A stretch of DNA of 64,000 bases from Acidithiobacillus sulfurivorans (GTDB taxonomy: Bacteria; Pseudomonadota; Gammaproteobacteria; Acidithiobacillales; Acidithiobacillaceae), in assembly GCF_018853815.1 (NCBI RefSeq), contig NZ_JAAOMP010000126.1, positions 1-64,000 on the forward strand, in the 5' to 3' direction. Positions within the stretch are counted from its first letter, which is position 1. Every line of letters begins with the position of its first letter. A program made the position numbers and the translations under genes. The notes beneath the pieces were generated by a model. The model was not told where the DNA came from. It did not search any database and worked only from the letters and a program-made list of their open reading frames with translations. Positions 8,325-17,754 of the stretch are shown piece after piece.

Positions 8325-10844
8325 GTGACTGATCACACTGAAAATATGCATCCGTCCGAGAACGTTGATCTGCAACGGCGGCCATCAATTGCCAACAACT
8401 CTGAACGTATTGGAGATGAGGGAGAAAAAATTGATCTTTCTGCACTACTTCGATCGTTGAAAAGACATTGGCGTTTACCCTTGGGACTTGCCGGTGTTGG
8501 TGCTGTTCTGGCCATTCTTATTACCCTATTTTCGGTGCCCGTATTCGAGTCTTCCGGTTCTGTCTATCTGGGTAATGCAGAAAAGGATCAAGCAGCCGTG
8601 TCTGCTGCCACGGAAGGCCTGTCACTGGTGCCTGGCTTGGTTCAAGCCCCCAACCTTGAGACTCAGGTCCAGATTATGCAAAGTCGCCAGGTGGTTGAGC
8701 GGGCCATCGTGCGTTCGGGAGTAAATGTTTCGATTTTAAATCCAGATCAGAGTCCTGTAGTCCATTTTTGGTATTGGCTGGTTAGCGGTCATTCCTTTAA
8801 TATTTATGAACATCAGAAGACCGGTTTGCGTGCTACGCTTGCAGAAGCCGTAAATCCTGATATCTATGGAAAGTCATTGGATCTGAAGTTTACTAAAGAT
8901 GGTCACTATCAAATATTCGATGGCAACAATTTGATATTGAATGGTGTTCTTGGCGAGCCTGCGGTAAGCCCCAACTTACGTATAATCATTAAGCCTGATG
9001 CTCAAGGGTTTATTCCGAGTAATAACAGTACATATCATTTAACCGTTAGTTCTCCATTAGCTGTTTACAAGGAATTTTCGGGCAATATTTCGATAAGCCA
9101 AGAGAGTAAGGATAGTGGTGGGGCACCTACGCTGAGTTATTTGATCTATTTGTCTTTCAAAAATCCCAATCCCTATGTATCCCAAAGATTTCTGAACAGT
9201 CTGATGTTGAGTTATCTGGAACAAACGCATGCATGGGCTACGGGTCAAGCGTCCTCCACCTATGATTATTTGAATGGGCAACTGGAAAAAGTGCGGACCG
9301 CTTTGGCAACAGCGGACAGTAATCTGGCCGGCTATCAGAGCCACAGTGGCTTGTTGTCGGTGACATCGAATGCTCAGGCGATGATCACCCAGATGACCAA
9401 TTACGAAAGCCAACGCAATGCTCTTGATCTAAAGCTAAAAAATCTTCAACAAGTGTATTCCGAACTCAGTAGTAAAGATGGCAGTCATGTTGATACTTAT
9501 TTGGTCACTTCGTTGAATGATAGTGTGCTCAATGGCCTTTCTGACAAGCTGGTAACTGCTCAAAACCGTAAGGCTTCATTAGCGACCATGTACACTGACC
9601 GCGCCCCTGAAATGCAGCAACTGGATAAGGAAATTGCTTCTATTAGATCTGCGATTAGCAGCGTGATTCATAATCAGGAAGTGCAAACCCAACAGCAACT
9701 CAAGTCGATGGATGGCGCGATTGAACAATACAAGAGCAAGATGGGGCAATATCCTAAAGAAGCCTTACAGGTTCTGTCTCTCACACGATCCACGGAAGTA
9801 TTAGGTAAATTGTACATGTTCTTGCTGGAAAAACAGAAGGAAGCTGCCATCAGTAGGGCGAGCACAATTACCAAAAATCGCATATTGGATACGGCGTTGG
9901 TTCATAGTGTTCCGGTTTCACCAAAGGCTTCCAAGGCTGTTCTCATAGGCGCTTTTTTGGGTTTACTCCTTGGTCTCGCTGTCGTCTTTGCGAAGTTTCT
10001 CCTGCACAAAGGGTTTCATTCGGATGAAGGCATTCTGAGCAGATACTCTTCGATACCACTATTTGGAAAATTGCCAGAATCTGATGCTTTTCAGAGCGTA
10101 GGTGATTCGGCAAAAATCAAGCCAATATTTCCCTCTGATCCTCGTTCCGCATATGGAGAAGCGTTGCGTTTGCTGCGCGGGAAGCTTTATCTTGATTCCA
10201 GGGCGGGAAATGCAAGCAAGATATTAATGTTTTCATCAGCATTCCAGGGAGATGGAAAAACAACTGTGGTCAGTCAGTTGGCAGTGGCTTTGGCGAAAGA
10301 CGGAAAACGAGTACTGTTGATTGATGCTGATCTCAGAAATCCACAGTTACATTCGGCATTTGATTGCAAACAAAGTCCGGGATTAGCGGAATATCTGGCG
10401 GGAAACGCAAAATTGGAGGACTGTACGCGCGTCATGACTAGATTTGATGTGCCGCTGACTTGCTTGCCCTCTGGTCAAACTCCCGATAGTCCAGTGGAGT
10501 TGATTGGCAAGGAGCGTTTTGCTGAACTAATTGATAAAGCTCGTTCCGATTATGATTATGTACTCATAGATACCCCACCGTTTCCAGTGCTGTCTGATGG
10601 GCTGATCATCGCTCGATTGGTCGACCGCTTGGTCTCTGTAATTCGCGTCGGTGAAACCCCTCGGTCGGCTTTTAAAGAGCATATGCAAGGGGTGGCGGAA
10701 ATTGGTTGCCCACAGGCTTTGTTAATTAATGGGGCCCCAACCTCTCAGGGAGGAGTATACCACTACCACCCCAGACCTTCCGTGCGTTTGGATATGGAGC
10801 GACGAGTGCGCAGCTTCATTAGTCAGTTCCAGAGAAGGCGTTGA
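8325..10844 (+). CDS. wzc: Polysaccharide co-polymerase / BY-type tyrosine autokinase (Wzc-like)
   Basis: Inner-membrane chain-length regulator and tyrosine kinase that works with Wza and Wzy. Residues ~40-75 hold a Wzz-type N-terminus with the first membrane segment (LPLGLAGVGAVLAILITLF); a long periplasmic coiled region follows; the second membrane segment is AVLIGAFLGLLLGLAVVF. The kinase domain has Walker A SAFQGDGKTT, Walker A' LLIDADLRNP and Walker B YVLIDTPPF. The C-terminal tail has only Tyr812 and Tyr814 rather than the usual tyrosine cluster. GTG start at 8325 with AGGA upstream. No low-molecular-weight phosphatase (Wzb) is adjacent. Confidence 0.9.
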   Translation: MTDHTENMHPSENVDLQRRPSIANNSERIGDEGEKIDLSALLRSLKRHWRLPLGLAGVGAVLAILITLFSVPVFESSGSVYLGNAEKDQAAVSAATEGLSLVPGLVQAPNLETQVQIMQSRQVVERAIVRSGVNVSILNPDQSPVVHFWYWLVSGHSFNIYEHQKTGLRATLAEAVNPDIYGKSLDLKFTKDGHYQIFDGNNLILNGVLGEPAVSPNLRIIIKPDAQGFIPSNNSTYHLTVSSPLAVYKEFSGNISISQESKDSGGAPTLSYLIYLSFKNPNPYVSQRFLNSLMLSYLEQTHAWATGQASSTYDYLNGQLEKVRTALATADSNLAGYQSHSGLLSVTSNAQAMITQMTNYESQRNALDLKLKNLQQVYSELSSKDGSHVDTYLVTSLNDSVLNGLSDKLVTAQNRKASLATMYTDRAPEMQQLDKEIASIRSAISSVIHNQEVQTQQQLKSMDGAIEQYKSKMGQYPKEALQVLSLTRSTEVLGKLYMFLLEKQKEAAISRASTITKNRILDTALVHSVPVSPKASKAVLIGAFLGLLLGLAVVFAKFLLHKGFHSDEGILSRYSSIPLFGKLPESDAFQSVGDSAKIKPIFPSDPRSAYGEALRLLRGKLYLDSRAGNASKILMFSSAFQGDGKTTVVSQLAVALAKDGKRVLLIDADLRNPQLHSAFDCKQSPGLAEYLAGNAKLEDCTRVMTRFDVPLTCLPSGQTPDSPVELIGKERFAELIDKARSDYDYVLIDTPPFPVLSDGLIIARLVDRLVSVIRVGETPRSAFKEHMQGVAEIGCPQALLINGAPTSQGGVYHYHPRPSVRLDMERRVRSFISQFQRRR

Positions 10845-10897
10845 AATGACAATAACGCACGCAGTAAGCGCCAATCTGGTGATGAGGATACCGGGTC

Positions 10898-12370
10898 ATG
10901 ACCGCTAGCCTAAAGCGTAACTCATTGTATAACTTGATGGGTAGTTTATTGCCTGTTGTGGTTTCGCTGGTAACTGTTCCTTTGTATTTACATCTGATTG
11001 GTGTGGATGGATACGGAGTGCTGGCGATAGTCTGGCTGTTTCTGGGCTACTTTGGGGTTTTTGATCTTGGGTTGGGCATGGCATCAGCTAACCAGTTTGC
11101 AAAACTCTCTAATCACAAAGAGATGGCCAGCGTTTTCTGGACAGGGGTATGGACCAACCTGGTATTGGGGATAATAGGTGCGGGAGCCCTGTTTTTTCTG
11201 GGAGACTATTTATTCGAACATCTGTTCAAAATGTCCAACGAGATGCACGCATCGGTAGTGGGTGCTTTGCCTTGGTTGGCGCTGGCGGTTCCAGTAATAA
11301 CAGTAAGCGGAATTTTTTCCGGAGTAATAGATGGCCGCCAAAAATTTTTGATGCTCAATGCACTGGGCGTAGCAGGTACTTTTTTTTTGCAAGTCCTGCC
11401 GTTATTGACAGCCTATCTCCACGGCCCCAATTTGACATGGATTATCGCTGTGACGGTACTATCCAGATTGTTGTTTGGAGCGTTGCCCATGGGCGTTGTA
11501 GCTATCCGGATTCTTGGGGCGGTCAAGCCTGAGTTACCTCAGTGGCACTGGGTAAAAAAGTTGTTGGGATATGGAGGTTGGACCACTATTTCAAGTATGG
11601 TGGTGCCGATAACTGGTGCCATGGACAAATTTATGCTTGGGAGTATGGTGGGTCCAGCTGCTGTTACTTTTTTTGCCATTCCAGAGCGTCTGGCGCGGCA
11701 AGGTGCCATAGTGCCTGGCGCAGTTACTCGCGCATTGTTCCCTAAATTGTCGGCTGGGAATGAATATGATGCACGAGATACGACCTTACGTTCCTTGGAC
11801 CTGTTAATCCTTATTCAGACGCCTTTGATTTGTGCGCTCATTCTTATTTTGCAGCCTTTTCTCGGCATTTGGGTGGGCTGGTCGGTAGCAGAAAAATCCG
11901 GACCGGTTGGATTGATCATCGCTGCAACAATCTGGATAGTCGGCTTGAATTACTTCCCCTCAATGTTGTTGCAAGCACGTGGACGCCCGGATATAGCAGC
12001 AAAATTGCGTATTTTGGAGTTACTTCCATATTTTTTGGTGCTGTGGACAGCCATTCATTATTTAGGTTTGATTGGAGGAGGTATTGGGTTATTATTTGTA
12101 TCTGTTCTGGATATGATTTTTTTGTTTTTTGGGGCGGGACTTCCCCTGTTCAGGAACAAAATATTTTGGCAATCAGTGGCATGGATTTTTATTGCTGAAT
12201 TTTTGGCTTGGAGTTTTTCTAAAGCAGAATTGGCTTGGTATTTTTTCTCAATATTGCTGATTATTCTTTCCATAATTTGGGTAGGATATATTTCCCAGGT
12301 GCTGAGAGATACGATATTTACATGGCTTGGGAAAATTGCTGGAAATAAATTTAAAGAGGTACAAAAATGA
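10898..12370 (+). CDS. wzx: Wzx-type oligosaccharide flippase (MOP superfamily)
   Basis: Would flip the lipid-linked repeat unit across the inner membrane. 490 aa with about 12-14 hydrophobic segments along the whole length and the N-terminal pattern SLYNLMGSLLPVVVSLVTVP plus GVDGYGVLAIVWLFLGYFG, typical of polysaccharide biosynthesis proteins of the RfbX/Wzx type. The ATG at 10898 follows GAGGA by about ten bases. Its position between the Wzc gene and the glycosyltransferases supports a Wzx/Wzy-dependent pathway. Confidence 0.85.
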   Translation: MTASLKRNSLYNLMGSLLPVVVSLVTVPLYLHLIGVDGYGVLAIVWLFLGYFGVFDLGLGMASANQFAKLSNHKEMASVFWTGVWTNLVLGIIGAGALFFLGDYLFEHLFKMSNEMHASVVGALPWLALAVPVITVSGIFSGVIDGRQKFLMLNALGVAGTFFLQVLPLLTAYLHGPNLTWIIAVTVLSRLLFGALPMGVVAIRILGAVKPELPQWHWVKKLLGYGGWTTISSMVVPITGAMDKFMLGSMVGPAAVTFFAIPERLARQGAIVPGAVTRALFPKLSAGNEYDARDTTLRSLDLLILIQTPLICALILILQPFLGIWVGWSVAEKSGPVGLIIAATIWIVGLNYFPSMLLQARGRPDIAAKLRILELLPYFLVLWTAIHYLGLIGGGIGLLFVSVLDMIFLFFGAGLPLFRNKIFWQSVAWIFIAEFLAWSFSKAELAWYFFSILLIILSIIWVGYISQVLRDTIFTWLGKIAGNKFKEVQK

Positions 12371-12431
12371 TAGTTGAAGATTTCTTTGCATGGTGGCGCG
12401 GTTGTTGTATAGAAGTAAAGAGATTTGTGAA

Positions 12432-13334
12432 ATGTTAGAAATAAGTGAAAGAACAATTAACAAGCAGACTATTGCGGGTAATCTTGGTGTGTGCATATGC
12501 ACCAGAAACAGGCCAGATGAGTTGGAGCGATGTCTGTTATCGGTCCTTGCTTGTGGGAAAGAAATCAATGAAATAATTGTTTCTGATGACAGCACAGACT
12601 CCAGGGCTGCGGAAATGATTCGGGTGAAGTTTCCCATTGCAAAATATGTCTCTGGTCCAAAAAAAGGGCTTGGCGCTAACCGCAATTGTGCCATTGATAG
12701 TGCTAGCAGTATGTACTTGATTTTTCTGGATGATGATTCTGAAATTGATCCTGGATTTGTTGCTGCTGTTGACGAATTGGTAGCCAAAGACAAATTAAAT
12801 TTACAAAAAACAATGATCACTGGAAATCAGATAGAAGATGGGGTGATTATAAAACCGCATGATCAAAGTTTTTTGGGCTTTCAAAATGTATCTTATCAAC
12901 CTGGTGAAGAGCTTAATACAGTAAATATAATGGCTACCGTTTTCCCCCGTTCCATGTTGAGTAAGGTCCGTTTTGATGACCTGTTGGTGTACGGTTATGA
13001 TGAAGTGGATATTTGCGCCAGATGCCGCCATTACGGAGCTGTTGTCAAATATTGTGATAAAGCTAACGTGTACCATTATCCTTCTTTGGTAAATAGAGAT
13101 TATTATAGTCCATATACAGAGTCATCAAGGATATATGTGACGTTTAAGCGCTACAATATGGTGGATCATAAGCGGTTGAAATCATTGATTTTTCTGGTGA
13201 TTTCCATGGCGCATTTGTTGCTATCCAGAATAAAGCATGACGGGTTTGGTGGTATTAAAAAATCTTTTTTTATTAGCGTTAAAGCATTGGGCTATATCAG
13301 AGAGCATGCCAAATCATCCCAATGCTGCAGATAA
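12432..13334 (+). CDS. Glycosyltransferase family 2
   Basis: GT-A fold inverting glycosyltransferase. GVCICTRNRPDELERCL begins the nucleotide-binding strand and FLDDDSEIDPGF carries the DxD metal site. The C-terminal part has YGYDEVDICARCRHYG, similar to the acceptor-side ED region of GT2 enzymes. Two starts are possible: ATG 12390 with a weak upstream site, or ATG 12432 with AAAGAG nine bases before it, which I prefer. 300 aa from the latter. AT-rich relative to downstream genes. Substrate unknown. Confidence 0.8.
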   Translation: MLEISERTINKQTIAGNLGVCICTRNRPDELERCLLSVLACGKEINEIIVSDDSTDSRAAEMIRVKFPIAKYVSGPKKGLGANRNCAIDSASSMYLIFLDDDSEIDPGFVAAVDELVAKDKLNLQKTMITGNQIEDGVIIKPHDQSFLGFQNVSYQPGEELNTVNIMATVFPRSMLSKVRFDDLLVYGYDEVDICARCRHYGAVVKYCDKANVYHYPSLVNRDYYSPYTESSRIYVTFKRYNMVDHKRLKSLIFLVISMAHLLLSRIKHDGFGGIKKSFFISVKALGYIREHAKSSQCCR

Positions 13335-13375
13335 TATAAATCTTTATATTTCAAAAATTTTTAAGAAAGGCTAAT

Positions 13376-14332
13376 ATGAAAATCAATGTTTTAATAAATG
13401 GTGGAAACAGGCCCCGGGATATGGAAAGGCTGCTGAAGACGTTAATGGCGCAAAATCGCATGCTTGATGCGCTGTTCATCTTGATTCATCCCCGGGATAC
13501 TGAGACTGCTGATTTACTGAAAAACATAGTGGGCATCGCTATCCCTTATACCCTGATCTGCAAAGATCAATCCGGCCCTATTGTGGCAATGTTGAAAGCT
13601 TTAGATTTAATGCCCTGTGATGTGGTTGCCTTTACGCACGATGATGCTGCGCCTCGCCCGGATTGGTTGGGGAGGATAGAGAAAGTTTTTGCTTGTATGC
13701 CCGAGATCGTGGGTGTGGGAGGACGAGATTTGCCGGCGTCATCTAAATTTGAAAATACGCCTTACTGCGATGTGGTGGGCAGGGTTACCTGGTATGGAAA
13801 AATTATCGCCAATCAGCATTTACCCTGTTCGGGTGCCCGAAAAGTTGACTTTCTTTCCGGGGTTAATGCGGCTTATCGTCATGATATTCTGATGGCTACA
13901 GGTCTCAATCAACGTTTGCAATGGCAACAGGATACGGTGTGGTATTGGGAGTTGGCGCTTGGCCTGGCACTCAAAAAACAAGGTTTGAAGCAGTGGTATG
14001 ATCCCGACATGGTGGTGGAACATTTCCCCGGCAAACTATTTTCTGATCAAAAGGATGGTTACTGGTCTGCCGCGACTCGCAAACGGGCGCAAAACGAAAC
14101 TTATCTTCTTCTGAAATACCTGAGTATGTTCGGACGCTTCGCTTGTATGATGTACGTTCTCATGGTTGGCAGCCGGGACAGCTACGGTTTGTTGCAATTA
14201 ATGCGTTATTGGCCCAGAGAAGGGAGTTTGGCCTTCCGTAAATTTCTGGATGCATTGCGAGGACGCTATAAAGGTATGCAGATATGGAGGTTCCCTGACA
14301 ACCTAATTCGCATCCAAAGGATAAAGGAATAA
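13376..14332 (+). CDS. Glycosyltransferase family 2 (tandem paralogue A)
   Basis: 318-aa GT2 enzyme, clearly a paralogue of the next gene: both share PDWLxRIExVF, GVGGRDL, WYGKxIAN, a GVNxAYR block and H(F/Y)PGKLF. Here the putative metal-binding segment reads FTHDDAAPRPDW, so the first acidic position of the DDD run in its neighbour is His. Two bases separate the stop from the next ATG. Probable role: addition of one sugar of the repeat unit. Whether the altered acidic run affects activity is not known. Confidence 0.8.
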   Translation: MKINVLINGGNRPRDMERLLKTLMAQNRMLDALFILIHPRDTETADLLKNIVGIAIPYTLICKDQSGPIVAMLKALDLMPCDVVAFTHDDAAPRPDWLGRIEKVFACMPEIVGVGGRDLPASSKFENTPYCDVVGRVTWYGKIIANQHLPCSGARKVDFLSGVNAAYRHDILMATGLNQRLQWQQDTVWYWELALGLALKKQGLKQWYDPDMVVEHFPGKLFSDQKDGYWSAATRKRAQNETYLLLKYLSMFGRFACMMYVLMVGSRDSYGLLQLMRYWPREGSLAFRKFLDALRGRYKGMQIWRFPDNLIRIQRIKE

Positions 14333-14334
14333 TA

Positions 14335-15258
14335 ATGCGCGTGTCTGTGATGATTCCCACCTATCGTCGCCCAAAGGATTTGGAGCGATGCCTGCGTGCC
14401 TTGGGTGATCAGTGTCGTGCCGCCGATGAAATCATCGTTGTGGCGCGACGTGATGACCTGGAAACCCATGATGTGCTGAATGGTGATGCAGCAACATCCC
14501 TGCCATTGCGTGTGGTCATCGTGGATCTTCCTGGACTTGTTACGGCGATGAACCTGGGTCTGGATGCAGCAGACGGAGATATACTGGCTATTACGGACGA
14601 TGACTCGGCGCCATTCCCGGATTGGTTGCAGCGTATTGAAGAGGTCTTTCAAATGGACCAAACACTTGCTGGCGTCGGAGGACGAGATTTGATTCGTCAG
14701 AATGGTACGCTGCTAGATGACCCGGTTCGTAGGGTCGGACAAGTGCTATGGTATGGAAAAGTTATTGCCAATCATCACTTGCGAACGAATAAAGCACAAT
14801 TTGTCGATTTGCTGAAAGGGGTCAATGGTGCTTATCGTTTGTCTGTATTGAAAGAGATTGGTTTTGACCGACGCTTGCGTGGAAGGGGTGCGCAATGGCA
14901 CTGGGAACTTTCCCTGGGTCTGAGTTTGCACCAAAGAGGCTGGCGCCTGCTGTATGATCCGGAAATACGAGTAAACCACTATCCAGGAAAACTTTTTGGG
15001 GATCGTTCAAGAGATGTTTATAATCTCGAAGAAGTGCGTAATCGCTGTCATAATGAAACTCTGGTGTTGTTGGGTTATTTGCAGGGTATCAGCCGATTGA
15101 TATTTCTGATCTGGGCCATTCTTATCGGAACCAGTGAATGTTATGGAGTGGTGCAAATGCTGCGTTATGCGCCGAAAGAAAAAAAACAGGCGCTGGCCAA
15201 GTTTCGGGATAATTTTTATGGTCGGTATATGGGGGTGCGCTCTTGGCTGCGACATTGA
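14335..15258 (+). CDS. Glycosyltransferase family 2 (tandem paralogue B)
   Basis: 307-aa GT2 enzyme with VSVMIPTYRRPKDLERCLRAL at the start of the fold and the metal site ITDDDSAPFPDW. It retains the standard acidic run that paralogue A lacks. The end of the gene overlaps the polymerase gene start by 16 bases. Likely cytoplasmic, membrane-associated through the hydrophobic C-terminal stretch LIFLIWAILIGTSE. Confidence 0.8.
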   Translation: MRVSVMIPTYRRPKDLERCLRALGDQCRAADEIIVVARRDDLETHDVLNGDAATSLPLRVVIVDLPGLVTAMNLGLDAADGDILAITDDDSAPFPDWLQRIEEVFQMDQTLAGVGGRDLIRQNGTLLDDPVRRVGQVLWYGKVIANHHLRTNKAQFVDLLKGVNGAYRLSVLKEIGFDRRLRGRGAQWHWELSLGLSLHQRGWRLLYDPEIRVNHYPGKLFGDRSRDVYNLEEVRNRCHNETLVLLGYLQGISRLIFLIWAILIGTSECYGVVQMLRYAPKEKKQALAKFRDNFYGRYMGVRSWLRH

Positions 15259-16664
15259 AAAGTCTCAGATCGAGCGTTCACTATCGTCGAGGTGTAAGTG
15301 GGATATGGCTTTATATTGTTCTTTATTGGACATTTCCATTTGCTTTTTATTTTGCCCACCTAAGCTCATTAACCAATTACTTGTTTCCGCTTTTTGGGTT
15401 TGTTTTAGGGGTAAAGCTGTACCGGGATTTTCCAACATTATATGTCAGTAATATGTGGTGGCTCTGGTTTGTTACGCCGGAAATAAGGCGCCTTGTGGAT
15501 TATCAAATTGGATTTCAGCCCGTTGACCCAATTATGCTTACTCCTTATTTGGTGACGGGGCTTGCATTTTTTACTGTAATAAATTATCTCCCGGAATTGC
15601 GTCGAAAAACCCTGTTTCCCATGGCGCTGGTGGTTGTAGGCATTTTGTATGCCTATGTGGTCGGAATGTTGACTGCAGGCTTTATGCCTGCCACCTATGG
15701 TTTGCTGAACTGGCTGCTTCCGGTTTTATTTGGCTTGCACATGGCTATTCGCTGGCGGGATTATCCGCAAGTACGTCGCACCCTGTATCATACTTTCGTT
15801 TGGGGAACCCTGGTTATGGGGGGATATGGCCTGATTCAATATGCCCATCCTCTACCCTGGGATGCCTACTGGATGGCTGCCTCCAAATTGTTGAGTATCG
15901 GTCGTCCAGAACCCTTTCAGGTGCGTATTTTCAGCACAATGAACTCTCCAGGACCTTTCGCCTTTGAATTGATGGGAACCTTGCTGATGTTGTTTGCCGG
16001 AGGCGGTTTTTGGCGAATTCCTGCGGCGCTTTTTGGTTACCTAGCTTTTTTGTTATCTATTGTTCGGGCGGCTTGGGGTGGTTGGTTTATTGGCTTGGTT
16101 TATATTATGTCCCGGCTAAAACCAGAACAGATGCTACGTTATTTTATGGGGATTATTGTAATTGTTATTCTTGCAACACCTATGTTGCTTTACAAGCCGG
16201 TTTATGATCGATTGGAAGCGCGTTTTAGTTCCATTGAAAATGTAAAACAAAATGCCAGTTATCAAGCACGGACGAAGTTCTATGAAGAATTCTTTGTAGA
16301 GGCTTTTGAAACACCATTAGGAGCCGGCATTGGTAGTACCGGGACTGCAGCTAGACTCGGTCAAAAAGGGCATGTGGTCAATTTTGACAGTGGTATCATG
16401 GAAATTCCTTATGTCCTCGGATGGGCAGGCGGTACCCTGTTTTTTCTGGGAACTATTTGGACATTAATATCAATATTAAATAATAAGTGGTCAAAAAAAG
16501 ATCCATTCATAGCCATTTCTTCCGGGATCAGCCTGGCGGTGTTTTCCACTTTAATATTTGTGGATACTTTAATTGGTAGTACCGGGATGCTGTTTTGGGC
16601 ATTTGCAGGAACTGCTATTGCCGGCATTCACTATCGTCAGGTGGAAGGAATGAAAAATGACTGA
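15243..16664 (+). CDS. O-antigen/exopolysaccharide polymerase-like membrane protein (Wzy/WaaL superfamily)
   Basis: 473-aa protein with about 10-12 membrane segments. The Wzy_C-like periplasmic loop lies at about 340-385 (FYEEFFVEAFETPLGAGIGS and VVNFDSGIMEIPYVLGWAGG). A TTG start at 15243, seven bases after GGGGG and overlapping the previous gene, fits best because no ATG is available near the first membrane segment. In the context of Wzx, Wza and Wzc, the job is most likely polymerisation of repeat units in the periplasm; sequence alone does not separate polymerase from ligase. Confidence 0.78.
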   Translation: MAATLKSLRSSVHYRRGVSGIWLYIVLYWTFPFAFYFAHLSSLTNYLFPLFGFVLGVKLYRDFPTLYVSNMWWLWFVTPEIRRLVDYQIGFQPVDPIMLTPYLVTGLAFFTVINYLPELRRKTLFPMALVVVGILYAYVVGMLTAGFMPATYGLLNWLLPVLFGLHMAIRWRDYPQVRRTLYHTFVWGTLVMGGYGLIQYAHPLPWDAYWMAASKLLSIGRPEPFQVRIFSTMNSPGPFAFELMGTLLMLFAGGGFWRIPAALFGYLAFLLSIVRAAWGGWFIGLVYIMSRLKPEQMLRYFMGIIVIVILATPMLLYKPVYDRLEARFSSIENVKQNASYQARTKFYEEFFVEAFETPLGAGIGSTGTAARLGQKGHVVNFDSGIMEIPYVLGWAGGTLFFLGTIWTLISILNNKWSKKDPFIAISSGISLAVFSTLIFVDTLIGSTGMLFWAFAGTAIAGIHYRQVEGMKND

Positions 16665-17754
16665 GGATACACTCGGCAGCGATCTGCACGGGAGTGTAAA
16701 AAAAATGCGGATCTTGCATATCACTAATCACGTCCTCGAGGTCGGCAATGGTATCGTCAACGTTGCTGTTGACTTGGCCTGCTCACAACGTGCGCTTGGA
16801 CATGAAGTTTTTTATGCTTCCGGCGGCGGAGAGTATGAAAGTCTTCTGGATCATCATGGGGTGAAACACTATTCGATGAATTTCAGCAAGTCTATGTTCA
16901 GTTTGCCTAAAATGATCGTCAATCTTGAACGGATTATACATCAAACCCGACCCGATATCGTCCATGCCCATATGATGACAGGAGCCCTGCTTGCAAAATT
17001 ACTGCGATTACGTAGGCGCTACCGGTTGATTACCCATGTGCATAATGAATTTCAAAAAAGTGCTCGAATCATGTCTGTCGGTGACGCGGTAATTGTAGTC
17101 AGTGATGCCGTCTGTCGTTCCATGGCAGGGCGCGGAATACCAGCCAGAAAATTGCATGTGGTCCGTAATGGCACAATCAACAGCCCGCGTATGCAGAGAG
17201 TCGAAGCCAAGTCGTTGGTTCATCCGGCCATTGTTACGGTTGCTGGGATGTATGAAAGGAAAGGCATTCGCGATCTGATTGCCGCTTTTGCAAGCTTGCC
17301 TGAGGACCTCCCCGGCTATTTGTATATTGTTGGAGAGGGGCCGGACCGTGCGGTTTTTGAGGAGATGGCAAGGAACAGTTCACGTAGGGACCACATTTTT
17401 TTTGAAGGCTTCCAGTCTCAGCCGCAATCTTATTTGAAAAGTGCGGATATTTTTGTTCTCGCTTCTCGCAAAGATCCGTTTCCGTTGGTTGTTCTGGAGG
17501 CGAGAGAAAATGCTTGTGCCATTATTGCCAGTGATGTGGATGGAATTCCTGAAGCACTGGAAGGCGGGAAGGCGGGTCAATTGTTTACTGCTGGAGATGT
17601 CACTGCTTTGAGTCATCAATTGCATCGATTTTTATGCGATCCAGATTTGCGCGAACAATATGCACAACGGGCTTGCACTGGTATTGAATGGCTCACCGTG
17701 CAACGCATGACCCAAGAAACTCTGACCTTGTATCAACGAGTTCTGCAGTCATGA
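16657..17754 (+). CDS. Glycosyltransferase family 4
   Basis: 365-aa GT-B glycosyltransferase. MRILHITNHVLEVGNGIVNV begins the acceptor domain at codon 17; DIVHAHMMTGALLAKLL and THVHNEF follow; the donor site is KDPFPLVVLEARENACAII. The ATG at 16657, with AAGGA upstream and an 8-base overlap with the polymerase gene, is used here; ATG 16705 is an alternative with GGAG ten bases upstream. Ends in an ATGA overlap with the next gene. Confidence 0.83.
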   Translation: MTEDTLGSDLHGSVKKMRILHITNHVLEVGNGIVNVAVDLACSQRALGHEVFYASGGGEYESLLDHHGVKHYSMNFSKSMFSLPKMIVNLERIIHQTRPDIVHAHMMTGALLAKLLRLRRRYRLITHVHNEFQKSARIMSVGDAVIVVSDAVCRSMAGRGIPARKLHVVRNGTINSPRMQRVEAKSLVHPAIVTVAGMYERKGIRDLIAAFASLPEDLPGYLYIVGEGPDRAVFEEMARNSSRRDHIFFEGFQSQPQSYLKSADIFVLASRKDPFPLVVLEARENACAIIASDVDGIPEALEGGKAGQLFTAGDVTALSHQLHRFLCDPDLREQYAQRACTGIEWLTVQRMTQETLTLYQRVLQS

